NCBI GenBank assembly: GCA_016126025.1
Contig: JAEFDA010000013.1
Span: forward strand, 1-24,482
Direction: 5' to 3'
DNA length: 24,482 bases
From: Nitrososphaerota archaeon
Lineage (GTDB): Archaea; Thermoproteota; Nitrososphaeria; Nitrososphaerales; Nitrosopumilaceae
Notes under the pieces: generated by a model
The model's database searches: none
What the model saw: only the letters and a program-made list of their open reading frames with translations
Told to the model about the DNA's origin: nothing
Position numbers and translations under genes: made by a program
Part shown: positions 1-7,476 of the stretch, piece after piece
Position numbering within the stretch: position 1 is the first letter of the stretch
How the letters are laid out: each line of letters starts with the position of its first letter

Positions 1-15
1 GGGCGGCACACATCC

Positions 16-1698
16 CTACTTGTGGGCGAATATCGCCTGCCGGGCGGACTCCTTGCGCGCATATCCAAACCGCACGAACTGGATCATGGCATAGTCTGGC
101 AGCTCGGCATAGTACGGCTCCACCCTGCAGTCGACGGCCGTCAGGCTGCCCTCGTCAAACTCCTCGCCGCGGAATGGGGGCTTGGCCACCACCAGCGACA
201 CCGCTAGAGACCGGGCGGCCGGGACCCAGTGTATGCCGGGCGCCGTCTTTTGATCCTCGGTGCGTTCCAGCGCACCGTCTGATGCCATGCGCACGCAGCC
301 CAGCCCCAGCAGCCGCGCCACCCCCTCCCGCAGGGCCGGTGCGTCCCCCGACTCCACCAGGATGTCCCCGGAGCAGTCCAGGGCCCGGGGCGTCTTCTCG
401 GATCCCGGCAGGGCCGGCAGCCGCACCACATCGGGCATGCCGCGCAGCGAGAACCGCGCCGGATCGTTCACCATGTGCAGTCTCACGCTGCGCGGGTCCA
501 CCACCGTGCGGTTGAAGGACTCCAGCGACTCGAAGGGAGCCACCGTGTCCGACTTTGTAAAGCCCAGCGAAAGGACGAACTTGCGTATGGCCTCGGGCGT
601 TATCCCCCGCCGCCGCAGCCCGGACAGGGTGGGGAGGCGCGGGTCGTCGTACCCGGCTATGTGGCCGCGCTCCAAGAGGGGCCGGATGAGCCGTTTGGAT
701 ACGGGCATGTCGCGCAGCGACAGGCGCGAGAACACGTCGATGCGCGGCTTACGGAGGTCCAGCGACTCCTGGATGGAGTGGTACAGTTCGTTGCGCATCT
801 CGTACTCCTTGGAGCGGAAGGCGTGCGTCACGCCGTCTATGCTGTCCTCCACGGCGATGGCCAGGTCGTAGCTGGGCCAGGTGCGGTATTTGTCCCCCAG
901 AAGCGGGTGCCTCTCGTCTATTATACGGAAGAGCACCGGATCCCGCATCGTGGTGTTGGGCGATTTCATATCCCCGCGGTACCGCAGTACGGCCTCGCCG
1001 GACTTGTACTTGGTGCGCATTCTAGTCCACCTGGAGTGGTTCTGCTCGGGGTTGAGCCGGCTGCACTCACAGGACACCATGGCGCGCCTGTTCTCCGAGG
1101 ACCTCTGGCGGTCGCAGGTGCAGACGTACGCCCTTCCCCGGTGTATGAGCTCGGCCGCCTTCTGGTGTAGTATGTCCATGTCGTCAGAGGTGTTCTTTAT
1201 GGTATCGAACCGTATCCCCAGCCACTCCAGATCCACCTTTATGGCCGCGTAGAACTCCAGCCGCTCGGCGGCCGGGTTGGTGTCGTCCATGCGGAGTATG
1301 AGCCTGCCGCCGTACATGCGGGCATACTCGTGGTTTATGACCGCCGCCTTGGCGTGGCCTATGTGGGGGTAGCCGTTGGGCTCCGGCGGAAAGCGCGTCA
1401 CCACCCCGCCGGGCTCGGCGCCGGGCAGCTCCGGCAGGGGGCCGCGGGGGGGCGCCTTCTTCTGTTCGGGGCGGAACGCGGCCAGATCTGCAGGATCCAT
1501 GGCATTGACCTCCGAGACCACCTCCTCCACCATATGCGCCACCTCGGCGGCCCGACGCCGCAGATCCGGCCGGGTCCCCAGGAGCTTGGCGGTAACGATC
1601 CGGGCCGTGGTGGAGCCGTGCGTAGCGGCGCTGGCCAGGGCGATGCGGCGTATGTCAGATATTATGCCCTCGCGCGCCTCAGGCGTGTCGTCTTCCAA
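16..1698 (-). CDS. gltX: Glutamyl-tRNA synthetase, archaeal type
   Basis: The 560-residue product should attach glutamate to tRNA(Glu), and in archaea probably also to tRNA(Gln) for later amidation. It is a class I synthetase: the HIGH signature is at residues 112-115 (PHIGH) and a KMSKS-like element reads PVSKR near 332-336. Paired CxC motifs at C193/C195 and C210/C212 look like a zinc site in the insertion domain. The N-terminal helical region and the C-terminal beta-barrel anticodon-binding part match the archaeal/eukaryotic GluRS/GlnRS subtype. The start is TTG, immediately after the in-frame TAG of idsA, so nothing further upstream is possible. It is the last gene of the isoprenoid operon and is probably translationally coupled. 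The first Lys of KMSKS is absent, which is tolerated in archaeal relatives that keep SKR. Confidence 0.95.
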   Translation of the reverse strand: MEDDTPEAREGIISDIRRIALASAATHGSTTARIVTAKLLGTRPDLRRRAAEVAHMVEEVVSEVNAMDPADLAAFRPEQKKAPPRGPLPELPGAEPGGVVTRFPPEPNGYPHIGHAKAAVINHEYARMYGGRLILRMDDTNPAAERLEFYAAIKVDLEWLGIRFDTIKNTSDDMDILHQKAAELIHRGRAYVCTCDRQRSSENRRAMVSCECSRLNPEQNHSRWTRMRTKYKSGEAVLRYRGDMKSPNTTMRDPVLFRIIDERHPLLGDKYRTWPSYDLAIAVEDSIDGVTHAFRSKEYEMRNELYHSIQESLDLRKPRIDVFSRLSLRDMPVSKRLIRPLLERGHIAGYDDPRLPTLSGLRRRGITPEAIRKFVLSLGFTKSDTVAPFESLESFNRTVVDPRSVRLHMVNDPARFSLRGMPDVVRLPALPGSEKTPRALDCSGDILVESGDAPALREGVARLLGLGCVRMASDGALERTEDQKTAPGIHWVPAARSLAVSLVVAKPPFRGEEFDEGSLTAVDCRVEPYYAELPDYAMIQFVRFGYARKESARQAIFAHK

Positions 1699-2670
1699 CT
1701 AGAGGCTCCTCTTTACCACAAACTCCAGCAGCGACTCCAGGTTCTGGCGGTGCACCCCATCATACTTGGCCAGCGAGCGCCGGGCCGCGTCGGCATACGA
1801 TGCGGCCCGGTTGCGGACCGTCTCCTCTATGCCCATCCTGCGTATCGCCCGGACCGCCGCGTCGGCGGACTCGGCGGGCGCGTCCCGCCGCCCGAACACG
1901 CCCAGTATGGCATCCCGGTCGCCGGGTTTTGCCTCTTCGAGGGCCATGAGTATGGGGAGCGACTTTTTTCCCTCGCGGATGTCGTTGCCCACCGGCTTCT
2001 TGGTTATGGCGGGGTCCCCCACCACCCCCAGCAGGTCGTCGGTTATCTGGAATGCCGTGCCCATGTTCAGGCCGAACGATGCGGCGTTGGAGACGTCCTG
2101 GGCGTCGGCCCCGGCGCAGACGGCCCCCATGGAGCAGGAGACCTCGAAGAGGGCGGATGTCTTCTTGCGGATCATGGCCACGTACTCGGAGGGCTGGGGG
2201 ACCGCATCACTCATGCTCATGGCTATGTCCATCCACTGGCCCTCGCAGATGTCCACGCAGGCCCCCGACAGCCGGTACACCAGATCTGCCCGGGTCCGGG
2301 GGTCCAGCGGCGACTCAGAGAGGGTGCGGTACGCCTTGGAGAAGAGCGTGTCACCGGCAAGTATGGCCAGGGGCGTGCCATATTTGACGTGTGTGGTGGG
2401 GACACCGTGCCGGGTCTCGTCGTTGTCCATGATGTCGTCGTGGACCAGCGAGAAGTTGTGTATCATCTCCACGGCGCCGGCGGCGGCCATGGCGTCCCGC
2501 ATGCCGCCGCCCAGCATTTGGCATGTCTGTATCAGCATGTAGGGCCGCAGCCTCTTGCCTCCGTGCTCTATGAGGTGGGTGGCCGCCTCGTACAGCCGGT
2601 CGGGGCTGCCGGAGACAGACCGGCGCAGGTACGCGGTTATCTCCCGTACCGAGTCCTCCGGCGGCCTCAT
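1699..2670 (-). CDS. idsA: Geranylgeranyl diphosphate synthase (trans-prenyltransferase)
   Basis: This 323-residue enzyme condenses IPP with allylic diphosphates to make the C20 chain of archaeal ether lipids. The first Asp-rich motif is DDIMD at residues 78-82 and the second is DDLLG at 211-215; GGKRLRP near 37-43 is the usual IPP-binding region. Phe at the fifth position before the first Asp motif (HNFSLVHDD) matches the residue known to set C20 length in Sulfolobus GGPP synthase, so GGPP is the likely product. The reading frame is open far upstream inside idi, but the ATG at 2670 overlaps the idi stop as ATGA and begins where family homology begins. It lies between idi and gltX in the operon. 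The exact chain length is inferred from the motif. Confidence 0.95.
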   Translation of the reverse strand: MRPPEDSVREITAYLRRSVSGSPDRLYEAATHLIEHGGKRLRPYMLIQTCQMLGGGMRDAMAAAGAVEMIHNFSLVHDDIMDNDETRHGVPTTHVKYGTPLAILAGDTLFSKAYRTLSESPLDPRTRADLVYRLSGACVDICEGQWMDIAMSMSDAVPQPSEYVAMIRKKTSALFEVSCSMGAVCAGADAQDVSNAASFGLNMGTAFQITDDLLGVVGDPAITKKPVGNDIREGKKSLPILMALEEAKPGDRDAILGVFGRRDAPAESADAAVRAIRRMGIEETVRNRAASYADAARRSLAKYDGVHRQNLESLLEFVVKRSL

Positions 2671-3278
2671 GGTACCAGCCTCCAGTCGTCGTCTGACATG
2701 TGGCGTCCGGTCATCTGCAACATGGTGTCGGAGGTCCGGGAGGATGTCCACTCCGAGATGTGGTACGAGCCTGACATATGGGCGCGGGGAAGCAGTGCCA
2801 GCGCCAGGAGCATCCACGGGCAGTACTCCATAGAGTCTGCCACATTCATCTGGTGCGGAGATACAAACTTGGTCTGGACTATCTCGGCGGGGTCGGGGTC
2901 GGGAGCAGATGTTATGGTACCGATCAGCGTGCCACATACCTCGTTCTCGGATCCGCGGTGGCCGTCGCTGACATGGTACTCGAACTTGAAGAGGTATTCC
3001 AGAGTACAGCTGACGCCCAGCTCCTCTGGGAGGCGCCGCTCGGCGGCAGATACGAACGTCTCGCCGTCCCGGGGGTGGCTGGCCACCGTGCCGTCCCACT
3101 TGCCCGGCCACAGCATCTTGTCCGGCGATCGGCGGGTGAGCAGCAGGCGCCCCGCATCATCGAACAGCAGGGCGGTGAACGCCCTGTGTAGCATGCCCCG
3201 GCTGGCGTGGCACAGGCGCTTCTCGGCGTATCCCACCGGCCTGTCGTCGCCATCCACCAGGACGAGGTTCTCGGTCAC
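2667..3278 (-). CDS. idi: Isopentenyl-diphosphate isomerase, type I (Nudix), catalytic Cys replaced
   Basis: This 203-residue Nudix-fold protein should interconvert IPP and DMAPP. By comparison with E. coli IDI, His ligands are at H24, H31 and H68, acidic residues at E86, E111 and E113 (the ENEVC motif), and the CPWM segment carrying the active-site Trp is present near the C-terminus. The position of the catalytic Cys67, normally in a VCGHP/CCSHP context, reads VASHP with Ala66. The fold and metal site therefore look intact but the classical Cys is missing. Start is GTG, overlapping the ipk stop as GTGA, and the end overlaps the idsA start as ATGA, so the gene sits tightly inside the operon. 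It could be an active isomerase variant or a repurposed Nudix enzyme; the operon context favours IDI. Confidence 0.88.
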   Translation of the reverse strand: MTENLVLVDGDDRPVGYAEKRLCHASRGMLHRAFTALLFDDAGRLLLTRRSPDKMLWPGKWDGTVASHPRDGETFVSAAERRLPEELGVSCTLEYLFKFEYHVSDGHRGSENEVCGTLIGTITSAPDPDPAEIVQTKFVSPHQMNVADSMEYCPWMLLALALLPRAHMSGSYHISEWTSSRTSDTMLQMTGRHMSDDDWRLVP

Positions 3279-4132
3279 GCCTCCACCCCGCGCGATTTTC
3301 CCGCAAAGAGCGTGCCCTCGTATATGCCCCGCGTGATGTCGGATATGCGGTGCGGCCTGTTGCCGTTCACGAAGAACACGTCGGTCCCCATCCTGGATAT
3401 GTCGCCGGCCGCCCTCACCTTTCTAGCCATGCCCCCGGTCACGTCGCTCCCCCCGTCGCTCCGCGCCGGCGCCGCCCCCCGGCCGGAGCCGGCCATGGCG
3501 TATGCCGTCTTCGCGTCGGCGCGCCGGATGAGCTGCCCGAGGTCCGGGCCGGTGTACAGCCCGTCCACGTCGGTGGCAAATATGGCCAGCCGTATGTCCA
3601 GCAGTTTTGCCAGCATGGTCATTATGGCGTCGCCAGACAGTATGTGGGAGGTGCCATTCCCGCACCACATCGCGTCCCCGTACACCACCGGGCACAGGCC
3701 GGAGCTGGCTATGGTGTATGTCTCCAGCACCCGCTCCCGCGCCATACCGCCGGGCGCGGCCGGCTCCGTATATGGCACGTCGGAGCTGTGTACCAGTATC
3801 GACGGCGGGCAGCTGTACGGCAGTATGCCCCCTTCGTACAGGGCGTCCAGTACCAGGTGGTGCAGGTGCACCATCGAGTTTTTTACCGTGCAGAACCCCT
3901 TCAGGTCGTAGCGGGCCGGCGCCGTATGCATGTCGTGTATCACCGAGTAGTGATGCCCGAAGGAGCCGCCGCCGTGCACCAGTATTACGGGCTCGGACTC
4001 GGCCACCGTGGATACGGCCCCGGCCAGGGCCACCACTGCGTCCCTCCGGAAGGAGAGGGGGACGGACTTGTCCGTAATTATCGAGCCGCCCAGCTTTAGC
4101 AAAATCACGGGGTATCGGGCGCCCGCCGCCAA
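3275..4132 (-). CDS. ipk: Isopentenyl phosphate kinase
   Basis: This amino-acid-kinase-fold enzyme (285 residues from the TTG) phosphorylates isopentenyl phosphate to IPP, the last step of the alternative archaeal mevalonate route. The N-terminus carries ILLKLGGSIIT with the nucleotide-binding Lys. The segment HGGGSFGHH at about 53-61 includes the His that contacts the substrate phosphate in known IPKs. SGDAIM and ATDVDGLY form the C-terminal nucleotide-binding part. TTG at 4132 directly follows the mvk TAA in the same frame; a GTG eight codons later, just before ILLKLGG, is an equally plausible start. Being next to mvk, idi and idsA supports the assignment over a generic carbamate or glutamate kinase. 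Confidence 0.93.
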   Translation of the reverse strand: MAAGARYPVILLKLGGSIITDKSVPLSFRRDAVVALAGAVSTVAESEPVILVHGGGSFGHHYSVIHDMHTAPARYDLKGFCTVKNSMVHLHHLVLDALYEGGILPYSCPPSILVHSSDVPYTEPAAPGGMARERVLETYTIASSGLCPVVYGDAMWCGNGTSHILSGDAIMTMLAKLLDIRLAIFATDVDGLYTGPDLGQLIRRADAKTAYAMAGSGRGAAPARSDGGSDVTGGMARKVRAAGDISRMGTDVFFVNGNRPHRISDITRGIYEGTLFAGKSRGVEA

Positions 4133-5080
4133 TTATAAAGTATTTACCGGATGCGCCCCACCGCTTATCTGCGCCTCGAACGTGCGGTACCCCTCCCCGG
4201 CCAGGGCAGATACGGTCGCCGCAGCGTTGGACGGGTCGGCTATGGCCACTATGCACCCCCCTCCGCCGGCCCCGGTTATCTTGGAGCCGTACGAGTGGCG
4301 GTCGGCCACCCGCACCATGCGGCGCAGTATGTCGTTAGAGACGCCCAGCGCCTCCAAAAGTGCCTGGTTGTCCGAGGCCAGGCGGCCCAGCCCCGGGATG
4401 TCGCCGGCCGCCAACCTCTCCAGCGCCTCGGCCGATATCGCGTCGGCCCTGGCCATGAACGCGGCAAACCCCGCAGGGTCGGCCCGGGCCCCCCTCCCGA
4501 CTATATCCACCATCTCCCCGGTGTTATGGATGATGCCCGAGTCGGCTATCACCAGCCTCAGATCCGGCGGGACGTCGCCCGGACGCACCCCGGCCGGCGG
4601 GGTCCCCCGGACATATGATACGACTCCGCCGAGCGCGCAGGCGGCGCAGTCCGCCCCCGAGGATCCCGGGTACGCGCTCCTCTCCGCCGATACTGCCACA
4701 TCCATGATGTCTACAGATATGCCGCGGAGGGCCGCCAGGGAGCCTGCCGCCGCCACGCAGCACGCCGACGAGGAGCCCAGGCCGGCCCCCGGGGGTATCT
4801 CCGAGCGTATGCGGAGCGTGGCGCCCCCGCATCCCAGCGACCTCACTATGTGGTGGAACGGGCGGAGGGCGGGCGCTATGGATCCGGTGGGCACGCCCAG
4901 GGGCAGGTCAGCCGACTCCAGTCCGGATCTGACCGACAGCGTGTTTCCTTCCCGCCGGTACGACTCGGCCACCACCCGTCGGTCTATGGCGCACATGACC
5001 GCCCGGGCGCCATGCACCACGAAGTGCTCTCCGAACAGTATCACCTTGCCGGGCGCCATATACGCAAAGGCATCTTCCAT
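4133..5080 (-). CDS. mvk: Mevalonate kinase (GHMP family)
   Basis: This 315-residue cytoplasmic kinase converts mevalonate to 5-phosphomevalonate. GHMP motifs are clear: APGKVILFGEHFVVHG at the N-terminus, the phosphate loop PPGAGLGSSSAC near 96-107, and the C-terminal KITGAGGGGC. The frame stays open to 5146, but ATG at 5080 begins at the expected place and lies about 30 nt after the TATA-like box TTTATTAAT, consistent with a leaderless operon mRNA. It is the first gene of mvk-ipk-idi-idsA-gltX. The HFVVHG segment resembles mevalonate kinases more than galactokinases or homoserine kinases. Confidence 0.94.
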   Translation of the reverse strand: MEDAFAYMAPGKVILFGEHFVVHGARAVMCAIDRRVVAESYRREGNTLSVRSGLESADLPLGVPTGSIAPALRPFHHIVRSLGCGGATLRIRSEIPPGAGLGSSSACCVAAAGSLAALRGISVDIMDVAVSAERSAYPGSSGADCAACALGGVVSYVRGTPPAGVRPGDVPPDLRLVIADSGIIHNTGEMVDIVGRGARADPAGFAAFMARADAISAEALERLAAGDIPGLGRLASDNQALLEALGVSNDILRRMVRVADRHSYGSKITGAGGGGCIVAIADPSNAAATVSALAGEGYRTFEAQISGGAHPVNTL

Positions 5081-5105
5081 AGACGCCCCACATACCGTAT
5101 CGACG

Positions 5106-5114
5106 ATTAATAAA
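5106..5114 (-). promoter_or_regulatory. TATA-like box of the isoprenoid operon
   Basis: On the minus strand the sequence reads TTTATTAAT, centred 30 nt before the mvk ATG at 5080. It is an AT island in GC-rich DNA, and the spacing predicts a leaderless or nearly leaderless operon transcript. Confidence 0.7.
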
Positions 5115-5357
5115 CAGCCACGCCGCGCCCATGGAAACACGGACATGTACTCTGTTTGGGACTATCGTGGCTACGGCCGTGTGTGGTTTGCTGCATACCG
5201 CCGGCAAGTGAAGCCAGTGGTTGGCGGGCGGGTCCCACCTCTACCGTGTTCCACGGTCCGGAGGTTTCAGCGCCCCAGGCCGGGCGCATGACGCAGAGAT
5301 GCTCAAGCACGAAGGTATGAGGTACGCCATCATGGTGGCTTGGATGATGACGGCGTG
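5115..5357. other. Non-coding gap, no clear gene
   Basis: This stretch lies between the mvk promoter and the guide-RNA promoter. Open frames crossing it have no recognisable motif, and none has a suitably placed promoter and start. I saw no tRNA signature. It may hold upstream regulatory sequence, but nothing specific can be supported. Confidence 0.4.
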
Positions 5358-5366
5358 CATATATGG
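5358..5366 (+). promoter_or_regulatory. TATA-like box before the C/D RNA candidate
   Basis: CATATATGG is centred about 27 nt before the terminal stem of the RNA candidate at 5388. This is the same spacing seen between TATA boxes and starts elsewhere in the window, which argues for an independent RNA transcription unit. Confidence 0.5.
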
Positions 5367-5387
5367 AACCCCGCCGCAGTGGAACCG

Positions 5388-5450
5388 TCCCGGAGTGATG
5401 ATCGGGTGGACTGACGGTGATGAGACAAGCCCTGGGGTATCTGACCGGGC
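5388..5450 (+). ncRNA. Candidate C/D-box guide sRNA
   Basis: The four boxes of an archaeal C/D sRNA occur in order: C box GTGATGA at 5395-5401, D' box CTGA at 5411-5414, C' box GTGATGA at 5417-5423 and D box CTGA at 5441-5444. The flanks CCCGG (5389-5393) and CCGGG (5445-5449) can pair into a 5-bp terminal stem, giving the expected kink-turn layout. Such RNAs direct ribose 2'-O-methylation of rRNA or tRNA by the L7Ae-Nop5-fibrillarin complex, pairing through the bases just upstream of D and D'. The guide intervals are 9 nt (C to D') and 17 nt (C' to D), and the D'-C' spacer is only 2 nt; these depart somewhat from the usual near-symmetric spacing. The target is not identified. A TATA-like box sits about 27 nt upstream. 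Confidence 0.62.
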
Positions 5451-5496
5451 AGGATATGCGCATAGCATTCCCGTACCGTATGATACAGTCGAATAC

Positions 5497-5504
5497 TTTA
5501 TAAA
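5497..5504 (+). promoter_or_regulatory. TATA box of the zinc-finger microprotein gene
   Basis: TTTATAAA, a near-perfect archaeal TATA box, is centred 25-26 nt before the ATG at 5526. This predicts a leaderless transcript for the 34-residue ORF. Confidence 0.7.
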
Positions 5505-5525
5505 CCCCGTACTGGAACGACAACC

Positions 5526-5630
5526 ATGGTAAAATGTTCGTACTGTAACCGCTGGTTTGCAGCAAACCCCGACGGCCGCCTGGCGATGACGTTCCACCAC
5601 ATATGGCACATCGCCGAGGCGGGCCAGTAG
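5526..5630 (+). CDS. 34-residue Cys/His zinc-finger-like microprotein
   Basis: This small ORF begins with ATG directly placed for a leaderless transcript from the TATA box at 5497-5504. It has a CxxC knuckle at C4/C7, Phe at position 11 in C2H2 finger spacing, and a His cluster at H24, H25 and H28, so it could form one CxxC...HxxxH zinc site. The gap between the Cys and His pairs is 16 residues, longer than the classical 12. Tiny single-finger proteins are known in archaea and may bind nucleic acid or protein, but no partner can be named. A strong stem-loop starts at its stop codon. Promoter, start and motif together make it more than a chance ORF. Confidence 0.62.
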   Translation: MVKCSYCNRWFAANPDGRLAMTFHHIWHIAEAGQ

Positions 5631-5652
5631 CCCCCGTTCCACAACGGGCTAC
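5627..5652 (+). terminator. Stem-loop at the end of the microprotein gene
   Basis: GTAG (5627-5630) pairs with CTAC (5649-5652), and CCCGTT (5633-5638) pairs with AACGGG (5643-5648), closing a CCAC loop with a 2-nt CC bulge. The hairpin starts at the TAG stop codon. There is no following T tract, so it may be an RNA 3'-end stabiliser or processing structure rather than a classical terminator. Confidence 0.45.
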
Positions 5653-5686
5653 GTCCGCATGCGCGCCGCTTGCCCCATTCCACACC

Positions 5687-5696
5687 ATAATTATAT
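5687..5696 (+). promoter_or_regulatory. TATA-like box of the CorA-type gene
   Basis: ATAATTATAT is centred 27-28 nt before the ATG at 5719. It selects that start over the in-frame ATGs at 5659 and 5695, which lie upstream of or inside the box. Confidence 0.7.
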
Positions 5697-5718
5697 GAAA
5701 GGCGTCCGACCGCCTCCC

Positions 5719-6693
5719 ATGAAGAAGGGGTTCGCAAAGCGGCTGCTGGCCGGCAGGCGTGACCACAAGAGCGCCGGAGCCAAGACGCATATACAGACCA
5801 TACAGGGCGACGGGTTCCGGTGGATAGACGTCCAGAGCCCCCAGAGAGGAGACGTGGAGAAGCTGGCCGCCGAGTTTGGTTTGCACAGCCTCAACGTGGA
5901 GGACTGCATGGCAAAATTCGAGCTGCCCAAGCTGGACAGCTACGACAACCACTTCTTTGTGATACTAAGCTTCCCGCCGCTGGCCGAGAAGGGCTACCTG
6001 GGATACAGCCAGCTGTCCATGTTCGTGGGGCGCGACTACCTGGTGACCATACACCAGGGGGATCTGCAGCCGCTCAACGATCTGGTCGCCGCCTGCCAAG
6101 AGGAGAAGGACAGGCGCCTGGTGAAGTCGCCCGGATTTCTGGTCCACGAGATAGTGGACGTGCTGGTGGACGACCTGATGCACATGTCAAGGAAGATAAT
6201 CGCCAACCTCGAGGACCTGGAGGACCAGGTCTTCGACGACACAAAGTCGGTGGCCCGGGACATATCCCTGCTGCGCCGCGACATCAACAAGCTCCGGCGG
6301 ATGGTGAGCCCGCTCCAAAAGTTCATCGACGGCATAGCCAACGACATCAAGAGGTTCGAGCCGGAGACCACACTGGAGCTGTACTTTGACGACGTCCTGG
6401 ACCACATAAACAAGGTGCTGGAGACCCTCGAAGAGTCCAGGGAGACGATGGAGATCTACAAGGACACCGACTTTATGCTCAGCACCGAAAAGACCAACAA
6501 GGTGCTGGCCGTGCTCACCATAATATTCGCACTGGCCATACCGGCCACCGTGGTGGGTACATTTTATGGTATGAACGTGGCCCTGCCCGGGGCCGGCGCC
6601 GACGACTATACCACATTCGTGGGGATACTGCTGGCCTCGGCTGTTCCCGCCGGGGTGATGGCGGCCTACTTTAGGCGCCTGGGCTGGATGTGA
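5719..6693 (+). CDS. corA: CorA-type divalent cation (Mg2+) transporter
   Basis: This 324-residue membrane protein belongs to the CorA metal-ion channel family. A long charged cytoplasmic domain with extended helices (about 130-250) is followed by two C-terminal transmembrane segments. The signature YGMN is at about 283-286, between the two helices, followed by the short outer loop and a second helix ending in YFRRLGWM. CorA pentamers import Mg2+, some also Co2+ or Ni2+. The start follows from the TATA box at 5687-5696; upstream in-frame ATGs would overlap the promoter. Its 3' end overlaps the opposite-strand gene by 23 nt. A Zn2+ exporter of the ZntB branch is possible but less likely. Confidence 0.93.
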   Translation: MKKGFAKRLLAGRRDHKSAGAKTHIQTIQGDGFRWIDVQSPQRGDVEKLAAEFGLHSLNVEDCMAKFELPKLDSYDNHFFVILSFPPLAEKGYLGYSQLSMFVGRDYLVTIHQGDLQPLNDLVAACQEEKDRRLVKSPGFLVHEIVDVLVDDLMHMSRKIIANLEDLEDQVFDDTKSVARDISLLRRDINKLRRMVSPLQKFIDGIANDIKRFEPETTLELYFDDVLDHINKVLETLEESRETMEIYKDTDFMLSTEKTNKVLAVLTIIFALAIPATVVGTFYGMNVALPGAGADDYTTFVGILLASAVPAGVMAAYFRRLGWM

Positions 6694-7453
6694 CCTGGCG
6701 GATGCTCACCGACACCTTGGTGAGGCTCTGGTCCAGTATGTCCGGGAGTATGATGAGCAGGCCCGAGTCCGGCCCCACGCTGTCGCAGAACCCCGTGTAG
6801 CTTATGCGGTTGGCCGCCCCGCAGGAGCCGGACGCATACTCGGGGAATTCGCCTCCCCGCAGGTAGTCGTCCAGCGCCACACCCGACGGCACAAAGTGCA
6901 CGTCAAAGGCCGCGTCCGGGTCGTTCACCGACACCGCATACTGGAATGATGCCGTATCACCGTCGCCGCACACAGGTACGAACTGGACGAAGCCGTCCCG
7001 CACCAGCGAGGCCTGTGTATCGTCGGGGTATGATACGTTGGGAACGTCCGGCAGGACGGGCGCGTACGGGTCCAGGTTCAGCTGCAGGCCCTGGGCGTGG
7101 CGGATGTAGCTGCGCAGCACGTCGGCCCCATACCGATACAGAGGGGGGCTCCAGCCCCGGCTGCAGTCCGAGAACCCGTGCTGGAGCACCACCGCCTCCC
7201 GCCCCCGCTGGGCCAGTACGTGGTTGGAGTTGTACGACTCCCCCTCCGCGGGGGCACCATTCCAGGATATGGTGACATCGTACAGTATGTTGGCCGGTGC
7301 GCTGTCCCACCCCGGCTGCAGGTGCACATACACCGAATACTTGGTGAGGGCCTGGCCGTACGGGGAGCCGTACACGTGGTGCCCGTACAGGGCGTTGAGC
7401 AGTATGATACAGAAGGCGGCGGCGACCAGAACCGCCCATATCCTGGTGTTCAC
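6671..7453 (-). CDS. Membrane-anchored or secreted protein of unknown function
   Basis: I do not recognise the family. The 260-residue product starts with a short charged segment and a strongly hydrophobic stretch at about 5-23, fitting an uncleaved signal anchor or signal peptide. The rest appears extracytoplasmic: beta-rich, aromatic-rich, with four or more Cys that could form disulfides (FSDCSRG, VPVCGDG, SGSCGAAN, TGFCDSV). The GTG at 7453 was chosen because a strong Shine-Dalgarno (GGAGGTGAT, 7466-7458) ends 4 nt before it and a TATA-like box lies about 27 nt before it. The longer open frame to 7627 would cross this promoter. It is convergent with corA, overlapping by 23 nt, and divergent from the proteasome gene. 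Confidence 0.75.
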   Translation of the reverse strand: MNTRIWAVLVAAAFCIILLNALYGHHVYGSPYGQALTKYSVYVHLQPGWDSAPANILYDVTISWNGAPAEGESYNSNHVLAQRGREAVVLQHGFSDCSRGWSPPLYRYGADVLRSYIRHAQGLQLNLDPYAPVLPDVPNVSYPDDTQASLVRDGFVQFVPVCGDGDTASFQYAVSVNDPDAAFDVHFVPSGVALDDYLRGGEFPEYASGSCGAANRISYTGFCDSVGPDSGLLIILPDILDQSLTKVSVSIRQVTSSPGA

Positions 7454-7457
7454 GGAT

Positions 7458-7468
7458 ATCACCTCCTC
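7458..7468 (-). promoter_or_regulatory. Strong Shine-Dalgarno for the membrane-anchored gene
   Basis: The minus strand reads GAGGAGGTGAT, complementary to the conserved 3' end of 16S rRNA, ending 4 nt before GTG at 7453. It is the most complete ribosome-binding site I saw in the window. Confidence 0.7.
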
Positions 7469-7476
7469 ACATTCCG

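Noticed and set aside
1330..3336. Very long plus-strand ORF opposite gltX, idsA and idi
   Set aside because: It is the antisense shadow of conserved minus-strand genes in GC-rich DNA and has no motif.
5343..5350. Extra C-box-like GATGATGA upstream of the RNA candidate
   Set aside because: No CTGA follows at usable distance before the next C box.
5221..5532. 103-codon plus-strand ORF upstream of the zinc-finger gene
   Set aside because: It crosses the guide RNA candidate and the microprotein TATA box, has no motif, and its start lacks a promoter.
5659..5718. Longer N-terminus for the CorA-type protein
   Set aside because: The added codons overlap the TATA box; ATG 5719 fits the spacing rule.
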